Source: a virus. Taken from it: a DNA stretch of 57,384 nt. The stretch lies in IMG/VR virus record IMGVR_UViG_3300028041_000098, positions 1-57,384 of that record, one strand, 5' to 3'. The translations under genes and the position numbers were made by a program. Below the pieces are notes generated by a model. The model did not search any database. It was given only the letters and a program-made list of their open reading frames with translations, and was not told the DNA's origin. Below are positions 29,604-39,197 of this stretch, piece after piece (within the stretch, counting starts at the first letter, position 1; every line of letters begins with the position of its first letter).

Positions 29604-31399
29604 TCCGCGCGCTCTGCGTCGCGCTCGCCACGATCGGAGCGCTGCTCGTGGGTGACGTGCGCCTGGCCACCGCCGGCGAGCAGGCCGCGGTGCGCACGCG
29701 GCCGACCGCCAAGCAACTGCTGCGGTCGATCGAGGCGCAGGAAGAGCTGCTCGCGCGCAAGGCGGAGACCTCGCTGCGATCGTTCTACCGCCAGCAGTGG
29801 AAGATCGTCGAGCGCCTGCAGCCGCGGGTCGACAACTGGCACGTCGATGCGATCTGCGATCACCTGCAGGCGACGGTCGCGCCACCGAACGAGCGGCCGC
29901 AGATCAACCAGCTGGTGATCAACGTGCCGCCGCGGAACTCGAAGTCCACGACCACGTGCGTGGCGTTCCCCTCGTGGGTGTGGGGCCCGCGGAACCTGCC
30001 AGGGAAACGGTTCATCTTCATCACGCACGCGCTGCGCCTGGCGCGTCGCGACTCGCGCTACACGCGCGCGGTCATCACGTCGGGTTGGTACCAGCAGAAC
30101 TGGGGCGCGCGGTTCCGCCTGACCGGCGACCAGAACGCGAAGGACCGCTTCGATAACGACCAGACCGGCTACCGCATGATCGGCTCGATGCGCGGCGGCG
30201 TCATGGGCGAGGGCGCGAACTACCTCGTCGTCGACGATCCGATCGACGCCAACAAGCTCGCGAGCCAGAACGAGCTCGAGCACATCGTCGAGATGTGGAA
30301 GACGGGGCTCGTCACCCGCCTCAACGACCAGATCAACGACGTCCGGATCATCATCATGCAGCGGCTGCACGAAAACGACCTGTGCGGCCACGTGCTGAAG
30401 GAGGACGGCTGGGTCCACCTGAAGCTGCCGGCGGCGTTCGAGGTCGAGGATCGGTGCCGGACGTTCGTGTACGTGAGGAGGGATGATGCCGCAGGAGCCG
30501 AGGCCGGTACCAACGAACCAGATTCGACCGGCGCCGCCGCCACCCCCGCCGCCGAAGAGGACCTGCCCACACTGCGGCAGGTAGCGCCGGTCGGCCACAA
30601 ACGCGTCCTCTTCTTCGAAGACCCGCGCACCGAGGAAGGTGAGCCGCTGAACCCGAAGCGGTTCCCGCGCGAAGCGCTTGACAAGATGCGCGCGGAGGAC
30701 GAGGTCGTCTTCGCCGCGCAGCAACAGCAGCGCCCGGCCCCGCGAGGCGGCCAGATCCTGCAGGAGCAGTGGTGGCGGTACTACGATGCGCTGCCCGTCG
30801 ACGCCGAGGGAAAGCCGCGGAAGCCCGATCACGGCGCGCAGTCGTGGGACCTCGCGTTCAAGGATCTCAAGACGTCCGACTTCATCGCCTGCCTCGTCGG
30901 CGAGCTGTACGGCCCCGACATCTACATTCGCGCGTACTTCATGGACCGCCGCGGCTTCGGCGCGAGCTGCGACGAGATCCGACAGATGCGCAGCCGGTAC
31001 CCGCACCTGCCCGCGATCCTCATCGAGGACAAGGCCAACGGACCCGCCGTGATCGAGGTCCTCCGGCAGGAGATCTCCGGCATCGTGGACGTCGATCCGC
31101 AGGGCGGCAAGGTGGCCCGCGCGTTCGCTGCGCAGCCCACGCTGAAGGGCGGCAACGTCTACCTGCCGAACCCGATCGACGGCAGGACAGGGAAGGTGAT
31201 GCCCGAGCGGGCGTGGGTGCAGCGCTTCGTCGCGAACTGCGCCGTGTTCCCCAAGGGACGGCACGACGACGACGTCGACGCGTTCACCCAGCTCGTGACC
31301 TATCTCCGCGGCACGCACAACGCGATGCTCGACTTCATGAAGCAGCTGAAGGCGCGGGACGCGGAGCGCGCGCGCAAGGAGCGCGAGGGCCGTGGATGA
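29600..31399 (+). CDS. terL: terminase large subunit
   Basis: Up to 599 residues from TTG 29600; GTG 29648 with GGAG upstream would remove 16. The ATPase has Walker A-like NVPPRNSKSTTTC (about 107-119; Asn-Ser replace the usual His/Gly, as in several terminase groups) and Walker B YLVVDDPID (about 207-215), then the coupling motif IIIMQRLHENDL. The nuclease domain has SWDLAFKD (about 415), LIEDKANG (about 474) and GRHDDDVDAF (about 552-561), the acidic triad of the RNase H-like fold. It translocates and cuts DNA at the portal. Confidence 0.95.
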   Translation: MIRALCVALATIGALLVGDVRLATAGEQAAVRTRPTAKQLLRSIEAQEELLARKAETSLRSFYRQQWKIVERLQPRVDNWHVDAICDHLQATVAPPNERPQINQLVINVPPRNSKSTTTCVAFPSWVWGPRNLPGKRFIFITHALRLARRDSRYTRAVITSGWYQQNWGARFRLTGDQNAKDRFDNDQTGYRMIGSMRGGVMGEGANYLVVDDPIDANKLASQNELEHIVEMWKTGLVTRLNDQINDVRIIIMQRLHENDLCGHVLKEDGWVHLKLPAAFEVEDRCRTFVYVRRDDAAGAEAGTNEPDSTGAAATPAAEEDLPTLRQVAPVGHKRVLFFEDPRTEEGEPLNPKRFPREALDKMRAEDEVVFAAQQQQRPAPRGGQILQEQWWRYYDALPVDAEGKPRKPDHGAQSWDLAFKDLKTSDFIACLVGELYGPDIYIRAYFMDRRGFGASCDEIRQMRSRYPHLPAILIEDKANGPAVIEVLRQEISGIVDVDPQGGKVARAFAAQPTLKGGNVYLPNPIDGRTGKVMPERAWVQRFVANCAVFPKGRHDDDVDAFTQLVTYLRGTHNAMLDFMKQLKARDAERARKEREGRG

Positions 31400-31800
31400 C
31401 CAGCGAGCAGCTGCAGGCCCTCGCGCGGCTCACGGCGTCCACCCGCGACGTGGTCGCCCAGCTGCGAGTGATCGCCCACGCGGCGCCAGCCGCCGCGGCC
31501 GCCACGGAGATCGGCCAGACGCTGGCGCAGCTGCAGGCCGAGGTGGCGCTGCTCGCGGACGCCGTGCAGGAGACGCACGCGCGCACCTGGCTCAACACCA
31601 ACCCGCCGCGTCCGCCGGCGCCGGTGACGTCCGCCGACCTGCCGCACGGCGTGCACGTGCGGAAGTTCGACCCGAACGGCCGCGCGACGACCGAAGCCAA
31701 CAGCGCGGCGCCGGCGCTGTCCGGCCGCTGGCAGATCGGCACCCTCGGTCGCCCGAAGCCACGCTCCCGGAGCGCAGAGGCGGGATGTCAGGAGCGATGA
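31396..31800 (+). CDS. hypothetical protein between terL and portal
   Basis: A 134-residue protein: helical, alanine-rich coiled coil in the first 60 residues (QTLAQLQAEVALLADAVQET), then a disordered Pro/Arg C-terminus. ATG overlaps the terL stop region (ATGA). Possibly a packaging or head accessory; unrecognised. Confidence 0.65.
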   Translation: MTSEQLQALARLTASTRDVVAQLRVIAHAAPAAAAATEIGQTLAQLQAEVALLADAVQETHARTWLNTNPPRPPAPVTSADLPHGVHVRKFDPNGRATTEANSAAPALSGRWQIGTLGRPKPRSRSAEAGCQER

Positions 31801-31801
31801 G

Positions 31802-33703
31802 ATGAAGATCTTCGGGGACATCAGTCCCACACCCGACTCAGTCACGAAGAAGATCCCCGCCGGCGGGGTGGCGGCGCGTGATCTGTCGGCCGATGCCGAT
31901 CGCCTCAGCCGACGCGGGGCCTTCGCGGATCAGGGGGCCCCGGCGGCCGGCGCGCGTCCGCACCCGGGCCCGATCCCGGCGTCCGGCGAGACCGGACCCG
32001 CCGAGAACCTGCGGCACGCGCCCATCCGCTGGAATTACCCCTACGCGTATAACCAGGTCTGGACACCGCGCAGCAAGGCCCTCACGCCCTTCGCGGTCCT
32101 GCGCCAGCTCGCCGAAGTCGACGACATCATCCGCATCTGCATCGAGACGCGGAAGGATCAGATGACGTCGCTCGACTGGGACATCGTCCCGCGCGACAAG
32201 AAACAGGGGAGCGGGCTGACGGCGAAGATCCAGCTCGCGCGGGAGTTCTTCGCGCGTCCCGATCGGCGCCGCGATTTCAGCACCTGGTTGCGCATGGCGA
32301 TCGAGGACGTGCTCGTCGTGGATGCGTTGAGCATCTACCGTCGGCGCACGCGCGGCGGCCGGCTGTACGCGCTCGAGCTGAAGGACGGCACGACCTTTCT
32401 GCCGCTCCTCGATGAGGACGGGGATCTGCCGCTGCCGCCGAAGATCGCGTACCGCCAGATCATCAACGGCGTGCCGATGGAGGGCGGCGACTGCACGGTC
32501 GACGAGCTGATGTACCGCCCGCGGACCGTCCGGACGCACACGCCGTACGGCCTCTCGCCCACCGAGGCGGTCCTGCTGACGGTGAACGCTGCGCTGAGTC
32601 GGCAGGTGTTCAACCTGCAGTACTACACCGAGGGCAACGTGCCCGAAGGGCTCCTCGAGGTACCGAGCTCCTTCACGACCACGCAGCAGATGGCCGACTT
32701 CCAGGAATACCTGGACGACTATCTCGCCGGGCTCGACAACCTCGGGCGGCGTCGGCGCCTGAAGGTCGTCGGGTCCGGCAGCAAGGTCCATGAGTTCAAG
32801 GAGCCGGATTTCACCAGCGTGTACGACGAGTGGCTCCTGAAGGTCCGCTGCGCCGCGTTCGCGGTCCCGCCGCAGGAAGTCGGATTCACGGCCGACGTGA
32901 ACAAGGCCACGGGCGAGCAACAGGAAAACGTCGCCTACCGCCGCGGCGTGAAGCCACTCGGCCGGTTCTTCAAGGGCATCTTCGACGAGGCCCTCGTCGC
33001 GATGGATGCGGCGGAGCTCGAATGGGTGTGGACGGGTGGCGAGGTCGAAGACAAGCTGAAGCAGGCCCAGGCCGACAGGATCTACGTCTCGATGGGGAAG
33101 ACGAGCGTCGACGAGCTGCGGTCGCGCGATGGCCAGGAGCCGATCGGCCTGGGGCCCTACATCGAAACCGCGATGGGCCCCATCTTCGTCGACGAGCTGC
33201 TCACCGGTCGTGACCCCGACGCGGACCTGACCACGACCGACGGCGGTCGGACGCCGGCGGGCGAGACGCTCGACGGCGACGCGAAGACCACGCCCTCTGG
33301 GAAGGGTGCCGCGCAGGCGCTCGCCGAGGCGCAGGAGGACGGCGCCGAGAAGCTGTCCGACGCGGCGCTCGCTGATCTGCGGAAGTGGCGCGCGTGTGCC
33401 ATCAAGGCCGTGAAGGCGGGCCGCGCCGTGCCGGAGTTCGTGTCCGACACCATCCCGCTCGAGCTGCACGTGCGCGTCGAGCGATTCGTCAAGCTGGCGG
33501 CCGCCTCGGGGGACGTCGGGAAGGTCGTCGTCGCCTTCGACCTGGCGATCGCGGATCACCAGGTCACGAAGGCCGGCGAAAGCCGCACCATGACGCGGCT
33601 CGAGCAGCGCGCCGCGAAGGCCTACCAGCGGCTGATGAAGCGGCACTTCAGGGCGCAGGGGCGGGCGCTCGCCGAGCACCTCAAGCAGGGGCTCGGATCA
33701 TGA
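31802..33703 (+). CDS. phage portal protein
   Basis: A 633-residue portal of the HK97-like group. Markers: FAVLRQLAEVDDIIRICIET, QMTSLDWDIVPRDKK, the stem/wing core with DVLVVDALSIYRRRTRGG, TPYGLSPTEAVLLTVNAALS, QYYTEGNVPEGLLEVPSSF, and VPPQEVGFTADVNKATGEQQ. The last 150 residues are an extra charged helical domain not found in minimal portals. It forms the dodecameric DNA channel that docks TerL. Followed by an ATGA overlap. Confidence 0.93.
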   Translation: MKIFGDISPTPDSVTKKIPAGGVAARDLSADADRLSRRGAFADQGAPAAGARPHPGPIPASGETGPAENLRHAPIRWNYPYAYNQVWTPRSKALTPFAVLRQLAEVDDIIRICIETRKDQMTSLDWDIVPRDKKQGSGLTAKIQLAREFFARPDRRRDFSTWLRMAIEDVLVVDALSIYRRRTRGGRLYALELKDGTTFLPLLDEDGDLPLPPKIAYRQIINGVPMEGGDCTVDELMYRPRTVRTHTPYGLSPTEAVLLTVNAALSRQVFNLQYYTEGNVPEGLLEVPSSFTTTQQMADFQEYLDDYLAGLDNLGRRRRLKVVGSGSKVHEFKEPDFTSVYDEWLLKVRCAAFAVPPQEVGFTADVNKATGEQQENVAYRRGVKPLGRFFKGIFDEALVAMDAAELEWVWTGGEVEDKLKQAQADRIYVSMGKTSVDELRSRDGQEPIGLGPYIETAMGPIFVDELLTGRDPDADLTTTDGGRTPAGETLDGDAKTTPSGKGAAQALAEAQEDGAEKLSDAALADLRKWRACAIKAVKAGRAVPEFVSDTIPLELHVRVERFVKLAAASGDVGKVVVAFDLAIADHQVTKAGESRTMTRLEQRAAKAYQRLMKRHFRAQGRALAEHLKQGLGS

Positions 33704-34182
33704 CGCTGCGGCATGAACCTATCGCGGTGCCGCAGGGCTTTGCCGGCGAAGGGCTGCGCGAGTACCTGCCGATCGCGACCTCGCCGCGCCCGCCGCGCCG
33801 CTGGCCGTGGCTGCTGGCCCTCGTGACGCTGACGTTCATCGTCGGCCTCTGGTGCGGCACGCAGGTCCACGCCGCGAGTTGCCTCACGCTGAAGGTGCGG
33901 CCCCAGGCCATGCTGCGCCGCGGCGACGTGTCGGTCGAGGCGCGGATCCCGCGACACGCCGATCATCGGCTCCTCGCCGTCTCCTGGCTGTCGGAAAACG
34001 GCAAGGACGGCGGCTACCAGGTCCCGCTCGAGGGCGACCAGGCGCCGGCGGTGCGCACGGACTGGCTGCGCGACATGCCGCCGGCGCATTACGTGTTCAC
34101 CGCCGCTGTCATCGATAGCCGCGGCAAGGTGGTCGGTCGTGATCGCGCCGAAATCCTGACGATCGAAGGGGACCCGCGGTGA
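33700..34182 (+). CDS. membrane-anchored hypothetical protein
   Basis: A 160-residue protein with a single hydrophobic segment (WPWLLALVTLTFIVGLWCG, about residues 32-50) followed by a beta-sandwich-like domain (VEARIPRHADHRLLAVSWLS, HYVFTAAVIDSRGKVVGRDR). Odd between portal and head genes: it would sit in the host membrane with the domain outside. A lysogeny or exclusion role is conceivable; unproven. Confidence 0.68.
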   Translation: MTLRHEPIAVPQGFAGEGLREYLPIATSPRPPRRWPWLLALVTLTFIVGLWCGTQVHAASCLTLKVRPQAMLRRGDVSVEARIPRHADHRLLAVSWLSENGKDGGYQVPLEGDQAPAVRTDWLRDMPPAHYVFTAAVIDSRGKVVGRDRAEILTIEGDPR

Positions 34183-34781
34183 AGACCATCCGCCAGATCG
34201 CCGACATCACCCCCGATCCGCACAACGCGAACAAGGGCACGAAGCGCGGTCACGATCTTCTGGAGCGCTCGATCGAGCGCAACGGCGCCGGGCGATCCAT
34301 CGTCGTCGATCGGCACGGCGTGATCATCGCCGGCAACAAGACCTGGGAGATGGCCGGCCAGGCGGGCCTCGACGTCGAGGTCGTCAGGACGGACGGCCGG
34401 AAGCTCGTCGTCGTGCAACGCATGGATCTGGATCTCGCGAGCGGGACGGACGCGCGTGCGCGGGAGCTGGCGATCGCCGACAACCGGACGAGCGAGGTCA
34501 GCCTCGACTGGGATCCGAACGTCCTGCTCCACCACGTGCCCGGCGTCAGCCTGTCGGAGTACTTCTTCGACCGCGAGCTCGCGCGGATCCTCGGGGAGGC
34601 CGACGAGAAGGGGGAGCTGGCCCCGCTCCCGGACAACACCAAGCGGACGAGGGGACCCTCCGAAGAGTGTGAAAAACCGGAAGCCGGCCGCTCGATCGAG
34701 CCGGACGCGGCCGCAGCGCCGGCGCACGATCCCGCCGACGAGGACCAGACGATCTGCCCGGAGTGCGGACACACATGGTGA
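34179..34781 (+). CDS. ParB-N domain protein with zinc end
   Basis: A 200-residue protein from GTG 34179. Residues 5-130 are a ParB/Srx-like domain related to the N-terminus of the methyltransferase fusion (DPHNANKGTKRGHDLLERSI, GVIIAGNKTWEMAG, LAIADNRTSEVSLDWDP). The C-terminus is a linker and a CPECG zinc end. The canonical GERR box is absent; GNKTWE occupies its place. Probably a DNA- or nucleotide-binding accessory of head assembly or a regulator. Confidence 0.78.
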   Translation: MKTIRQIADITPDPHNANKGTKRGHDLLERSIERNGAGRSIVVDRHGVIIAGNKTWEMAGQAGLDVEVVRTDGRKLVVVQRMDLDLASGTDARARELAIADNRTSEVSLDWDPNVLLHHVPGVSLSEYFFDRELARILGEADEKGELAPLPDNTKRTRGPSEECEKPEAGRSIEPDAAAAPAHDPADEDQTICPECGHTW

Positions 34782-35209
34782 GGACCGTCGGACGGGTCGG
34801 GACGGCGATCGCCGCGGTGGCCTGGTTCACCGTGCTGGTGGTCGTGCTCGGCACGATCCTGCTGCTGAAGGGATGCGGCCGCGTCGTCCAGCGTCTGCGC
34901 CGGCGGCCGCCGGTACCGGTACCGCCGATCGACGACCGGCTCCTCGTGCCGCGGCCGGCGCCGGCGAAGATCAGCGCTGTGCCGCTGCCCTGTCGCTGGT
35001 GCGGTCGCACCACGTTTCATCTGCGTCGGCGTAGCGCCTTCGTGTGCGAGTTCCAAGCGGAGCACCACGCCACGGAAGCCTACCGGATGCTGGCCGCGGC
35101 GATGCCGCACGCGGACCTGTTCCCTGGCTGCGTGTGCGCGCCGGGCGAGCGCACGCTGTTCGAGGGCAAGCCGGATCCGTTCTGCTTCGCGCTGGAGCAC
35201 CGGCCGTGA
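34775..35209 (+). CDS. membrane protein with Cys motif
   Basis: A 144-residue protein with one hydrophobic N-terminal segment (AIAAVAWFTVLVVVLGTILL, about residues 12-31), a basic stop-transfer (RVVQRLRRR), then CRWCGRTTFH and a FPGCVCAPGERT motif. Start either ATG 34775 or GTG 34778 (GTGA overlap). Second membrane protein embedded in the head cluster; role unknown. Confidence 0.65.
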   Translation: MVRTVGRVGTAIAAVAWFTVLVVVLGTILLLKGCGRVVQRLRRRPPVPVPPIDDRLLVPRPAPAKISAVPLPCRWCGRTTFHLRRRSAFVCEFQAEHHATEAYRMLAAAMPHADLFPGCVCAPGERTLFEGKPDPFCFALEHRP

Positions 35210-35832
35210 TCGTCGAGAAGAAGGACCCGCCGAAAAAGCGGCCGATCACTGCGAAGCAGCTGCGCGCGCTCGTGAAATCCTTCCCCTGGGCCGAGTGGAA
35301 CCAGCAGCTCGCTCCGGAGCTCGAGCAGGTGTATCGCGATCTCGTGGTCGGCCAGGGGACCGCCGCGGCCGCGGCGCACGACGTCACGTTCAATCAGGAC
35401 GACCCGTTCCTGCAGAAGCACATGACGGCATACCTCGGCGAGCGGATTACACAGTTGTCGCGGACATCACAAAAAGACGTGATCCGCACCGTCACCCGGG
35501 CGCTCGAGGGCGGCGACGACCTGACGCCGGCGACGCTCGCCGATCGCATCCTCGGGGCCGTGCGCAAGACCTACGAGCACTACGAGGTCTTCCGCGCGCT
35601 GCGGATCGCGCGGACCGAGAGCGCGATCGCCTACAACCACGGGGCGGTCCTCGGCGCCGAGCAGGCGGGGTTCAAGAGCTTCGAGGTCATCGATGGCACC
35701 GACGATCCGGAGTGCGCCGCCGCCAACGGGCAGGTGTGGAGCGGGACGAAGTGCCTGAACAACCCGATCGCGCACCCGAACTGCGTGCGGGCCTTTTTCC
35801 CGGTCGAGGAGGAGGAGTCGGACCGGGAATGA
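35206..35832 (+). CDS. phage head morphogenesis protein, Mu F/SPP1 gp7-like
   Basis: A 208-residue protein from GTG 35206. The C-terminal half has the minor-head-protein signature: RIARTESAIAYNHGAVLGAE, FEVIDGTDDPECAAANGQVW, then HPNCVRAF. These proteins join the portal inside the procapsid. It is shorter than the full family, lacking part of the N-terminal region. Confidence 0.85.
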   Translation: MIVEKKDPPKKRPITAKQLRALVKSFPWAEWNQQLAPELEQVYRDLVVGQGTAAAAAHDVTFNQDDPFLQKHMTAYLGERITQLSRTSQKDVIRTVTRALEGGDDLTPATLADRILGAVRKTYEHYEVFRALRIARTESAIAYNHGAVLGAEQAGFKSFEVIDGTDDPECAAANGQVWSGTKCLNNPIAHPNCVRAFFPVEEEESDRE

Positions 35833-35882
35833 ACCTTGCCCTGAGAGAGGGCTCATTCAGATTTCAGGTCGTCGGTCCGCCC

Positions 35883-36023
35883 GGGCCTCATGAACCCGGG
35901 TTGCGGCAGTGGGGCTCTCCGCTGCCAGGATCGACAACGCCAGAGGAGAGCCGCGAGCTAGAGCCGCTCGCACCCGGCGCCCGCAGCGCGATCTGCGGCC
36001 GCGGCCGGTTGCGGCGGCTTTTT
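35883..36023 (+). terminator. structured gap with terminator before head protease
   Basis: The 222-base gap 35833-36054 contains no convincing gene. It holds GGCAGTG...CGCTGCC-type hairpins and ends with GCCGC (35998-36002), GCGGC (36011-36015), GGC and TTTTT (36019-36023), a plausible intrinsic terminator that may reduce read-through between packaging and capsid genes. Confidence 0.5.
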
Positions 36024-36054
36024 GTTTGGCGGCTCCGTTTCTCACGAGGCACTC

Positions 36055-37713
36055 ATGAACGCAGGCCAGGTGATCGAGCAGGACATCCCCGTCCACTTCT
36101 CCGTCCGCATCGCGAAGGTCGACAAGGAGAAGCGGGAGGTCGAGGGGATCTGCACGCAGGAGGTGGTCGACGTCCACGGCGAAGTGGTCGATCACGAGTC
36201 GATGAAGGCCGTCCTCCTGGAGTGGCCGGGCAACATCCGTGAGATGCACCAGCCGATCGCCGTCGGCAAGGCGGTGCGGGTGGAAAGCGACGACGCGGCG
36301 AAGGCCACGATCCTCCGCGCGCGGATCTCGAAGGGCGCGCCGGACACCTGGGCGAAGGTCGAGGACGGCACCCTCTCGATGTACTCCATCGGCGGTACCG
36401 GCAAGCGCGTCATCTCGAAGAAGGCGGACGGCAGCGAGGAGAAGCGGATTTTCCTCAACAAGCTCCACGAGATCTCGCTCGTCGACAGCGGCGCCTGCCC
36501 GACGGCGAGGTTCGAGGTCGTGAAGATGGTCGACGGTCACCCGACGGACGTGCAGCCGGAGGACGTCGAGAAGGGCGACGAGGCCTGCGCCGACTGCCAG
36601 AAGGCGAAGGCGGATTGCACGTGCAGCGCCGACAAGGCCGCGCAGCCGCGCGTGCTCGTCGTGCCGGCTCAGTTCGCGGAGCTGCTGGCGAAGCTCGCCG
36701 ACGCGCCCCGCGCCCTCGAGGTCCTGAAGGCCGCCGAGCCGAAGCTCACGGCACCGCTGCCGGAGGTCCCCGCCGGATCGGTCGAGAAGCGGTCCTACCC
36801 GACCCCCTACAACATCGAGCAGACGCTCGGCGCGATCGCGCTGCTCGAGCGGATCCTCGCCGAGGAGTGGTGGAAGGCCCGCGACGCCGAGAGCGCCGAC
36901 GAGGACGCCACGACCGACAAGGCGCAGCTGCAGGTCCTGCGAACCGCGATCGAGCTCGTGATCGCGTACCTGCTGTCCGAATTCAACGCGCAGTTCGCGG
37001 ACTTCGACGCCGAGGCCGCCGGCGTCTCGATCGAGAACGCGGCGATCACCCGCCGCGCGGCGCTCGTCGAGCAGGCCGCGTTCGCGCTGCCGATCGTCTT
37101 CCAGAAGCTCGATCACACCGGCCAGCTGTGGATCGCCAAGGCGGGCGCCCGCCACTCGAAGGCGGACACCCAGATGATCCAGGCGATGCACGACACGGCG
37201 GTCACGCTCGGCGCCACGGATTGCGCGAAGTGCGTCGAGTCCGCCACGAAGCGCGCCGACGGCACGCCGGCGACGCCCGTCCAGCAGGCCGCCGGCCTCG
37301 ACACCGAGGCCGTGCAGGCGATCGTGAAGGCAGCCGTCGACCAGGCGCTGCAGGCTCACAAGGCGACGTCCGACGAGGCGATGCGCGCGCAGAAGGCGGC
37401 ATCCGACGCGGCGATCGCGGAGCTGCAGGCGCGCGTCGAGAGGCTGTCGAACGAACCCGCGCCCGGCGGGCCGAAGGCCCGGGCCACCGGCACCGAGGGC
37501 ACGCCGGTGCACAAATCGATCGGCAACACCGGCCTCGCGGATTTCGCCGGGGTGGACCCGGCTGCCGTGGAGGCGTTCGCCCAGCAGCTGGCCAAGGACG
37601 CCAAGACCCAGGAGGAGCGCGATCGCATCGCCGAGAACCTCCTGAAGTTCCACCACACGACTGGCGCCGGCGCCGTCGTGATGCGGCAGTCGGAATCGCG
37701 CCGGCCATCCTGA
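36055..37713 (+). CDS. prohead protease fused to scaffold, XkdF-like
   Basis: A 552-residue protein. Residues 1-160 match the XkdF-type serine protease pattern: DVHGEVVDHESMKAVLLEWP, NIREMHQPIAVGKAV (His about 65), DTWAKVEDGTLSMYSIGGTG (Ser about 111), and LHEISLVDSGACPTARFEV. A central Cys-rich piece (CADCQKAKADCTC), a helical region and a long coiled-coil C-terminus (ATSDEAMRAQKAASDAAIAE) follow, as expected of a scaffold removed by self-cleavage. A frame extension to 36022 exists; ATG 36055 is preferred. Confidence 0.82.
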   Translation: MNAGQVIEQDIPVHFSVRIAKVDKEKREVEGICTQEVVDVHGEVVDHESMKAVLLEWPGNIREMHQPIAVGKAVRVESDDAAKATILRARISKGAPDTWAKVEDGTLSMYSIGGTGKRVISKKADGSEEKRIFLNKLHEISLVDSGACPTARFEVVKMVDGHPTDVQPEDVEKGDEACADCQKAKADCTCSADKAAQPRVLVVPAQFAELLAKLADAPRALEVLKAAEPKLTAPLPEVPAGSVEKRSYPTPYNIEQTLGAIALLERILAEEWWKARDAESADEDATTDKAQLQVLRTAIELVIAYLLSEFNAQFADFDAEAAGVSIENAAITRRAALVEQAAFALPIVFQKLDHTGQLWIAKAGARHSKADTQMIQAMHDTAVTLGATDCAKCVESATKRADGTPATPVQQAAGLDTEAVQAIVKAAVDQALQAHKATSDEAMRAQKAASDAAIAELQARVERLSNEPAPGGPKARATGTEGTPVHKSIGNTGLADFAGVDPAAVEAFAQQLAKDAKTQEERDRIAENLLKFHHTTGAGAVVMRQSESRRPS

Positions 37714-37774
37714 GGACCTGCACGCACACAGTTTCGCCGCGTCGCCGCGGCATGGAGTCACGGAGTACACGACC

Positions 37775-39184
37775 ATGAAGAACATCCAGGAGCTCACCCA
37801 GGAGGCGGTGACGAAGATCACCGAGATCCTGAAAGGCGGAGGCGAGCCGTACAGCTCCGTCCGCAAGGAAGTCAACACCGCCACCGGCCTGGTGGCGTAC
37901 AACCTCGAGCCGATCGCGCGGCTCCTCCAGCCGGCGTACTCGCCGCTGCGCAACCGCATCCCGCGCGTCGGGAACACGAAGGGCGGCACCGCGGTCAACT
38001 GGAAGGTCATCCGGTCGCTCGACACCGCGAAGTCGGCCGTCTTCACCGCGGAAGGGGTCAAGGCGGCGAAGGTGTCGGTCACGGTGACCGACAGGAACGC
38101 CGCGTTCAAGACGATCTCCCTCGGCGACGAGGTGACGTTCAAGAGCCAGTGGGCTGGCCGCTCGTTCGAGGACGTGAAGGCGCGGACCATCCAGCGGTTG
38201 CTGAAGACCGGGATCATCCGCGAGGAGCAGGGGATCCTCGGCGGCCGCAACGCGGCGCTGCCGGCGGTGACCAACCCCACGGTCGCCGTCATCAACGGCG
38301 GCGGCACGGTGGCCGACGCGACGTACAACGTGCACGTGCGCGCCGTGGGCCACATGCCGGGCGAAGGCCTGACGGCCAAGGGCCGCTTCTCGGCGGCGGT
38401 GTCCACCGGTGCCGTGGCCAACGGCAACGACTCGATCATCACGGCCTCGGTGCCGTACGTCGAGGGGGCGAGCCGCTACGAGTGGTACGTCGGCGTGGGC
38501 GCCGACGCCAACTGCCGCCTCGAGGCGGTGACCCGCATCAACAGCGTCGCGATCAGCGCGCTGAAGGGCACCGGCGTCGACGTCGCGGCCGTGAAGGCGG
38601 CCGACACCGGCAACGGCGGTGACGTGCTGGCGTTCGACGGGCTGTTCGCGCAGCTCGACGGCCAGTTCAACATCAACAAGACCCTGCCGACCGGCGTCCT
38701 GGGCACCGGCACGCAGCTGTCGCTCGACGACGTCGACGGCGTCCTGCAGAACATGTGGGACGAGTACCGGACGGATCCGGACCTGATCTCGGTGAACTCC
38801 GAGGAGTCCATCAAGATCACGCAGCTCGTGCTCGCCGCCAACGGCGGCCCGACGCTGTACGTCACGCGGAACGACGACCAGTCGTCCGTCACCGGCGGCT
38901 ATCGGGTGACGCACTACATCAACAAGGCGACCGGGAAGGCCATCCCGATCGAGGTGCACCCGTACCAGCAGCAGGGGACGATCGGGATCTTCACGTTCGA
39001 GATGCCGTTCTCCGCGAGCGACATCGACAACCCGATCGAGATCGAGACGCTCCAGGAGTGGATGCAGATCGACTACCCGCCGACCCGTCCGGCGTGGGAC
39101 TTCGAGGTCCTCGTCGACGAGGCGGTGAAGATCTACTTCCCCGGCGCCAATGCGGTGATCCGGAACATCGCCCGTCGGGCGTAG
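37775..39184 (+). CDS. major capsid protein
   Basis: A 469-residue protein directly after the protease-scaffold gene. It has HK97-fold features: a helical N-arm, a long loop region (RIPRVGNTKGGTAVNWKVIR), a central Gly/Ala-rich beta insert that may be an outward domain (residues 175-290), and the C-terminal EIHPY-type beta end (IPIEVHPYQQQGTIGIFTFE). Good codon usage and no cleavage signal visible. Confidence 0.85.
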   Translation: MKNIQELTQEAVTKITEILKGGGEPYSSVRKEVNTATGLVAYNLEPIARLLQPAYSPLRNRIPRVGNTKGGTAVNWKVIRSLDTAKSAVFTAEGVKAAKVSVTVTDRNAAFKTISLGDEVTFKSQWAGRSFEDVKARTIQRLLKTGIIREEQGILGGRNAALPAVTNPTVAVINGGGTVADATYNVHVRAVGHMPGEGLTAKGRFSAAVSTGAVANGNDSIITASVPYVEGASRYEWYVGVGADANCRLEAVTRINSVAISALKGTGVDVAAVKAADTGNGGDVLAFDGLFAQLDGQFNINKTLPTGVLGTGTQLSLDDVDGVLQNMWDEYRTDPDLISVNSEESIKITQLVLAANGGPTLYVTRNDDQSSVTGGYRVTHYINKATGKAIPIEVHPYQQQGTIGIFTFEMPFSASDIDNPIEIETLQEWMQIDYPPTRPAWDFEVLVDEAVKIYFPGANAVIRNIARRA

Positions 39185-39197
39185 ATCGCGATCGTGA

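Noticed and set aside
29498-31318. 606-codon minus-strand ORF opposite terL
   Set aside because: Lies entirely antisense to the large terminase, which has all catalytic motifs.
35857-38442. 861-codon minus-strand ORF opposite protease and capsid genes
   Set aside because: It is antisense to two well-supported structural genes; its product is Arg/Leu/Asp/His-rich in the way of high-GC shadow frames.
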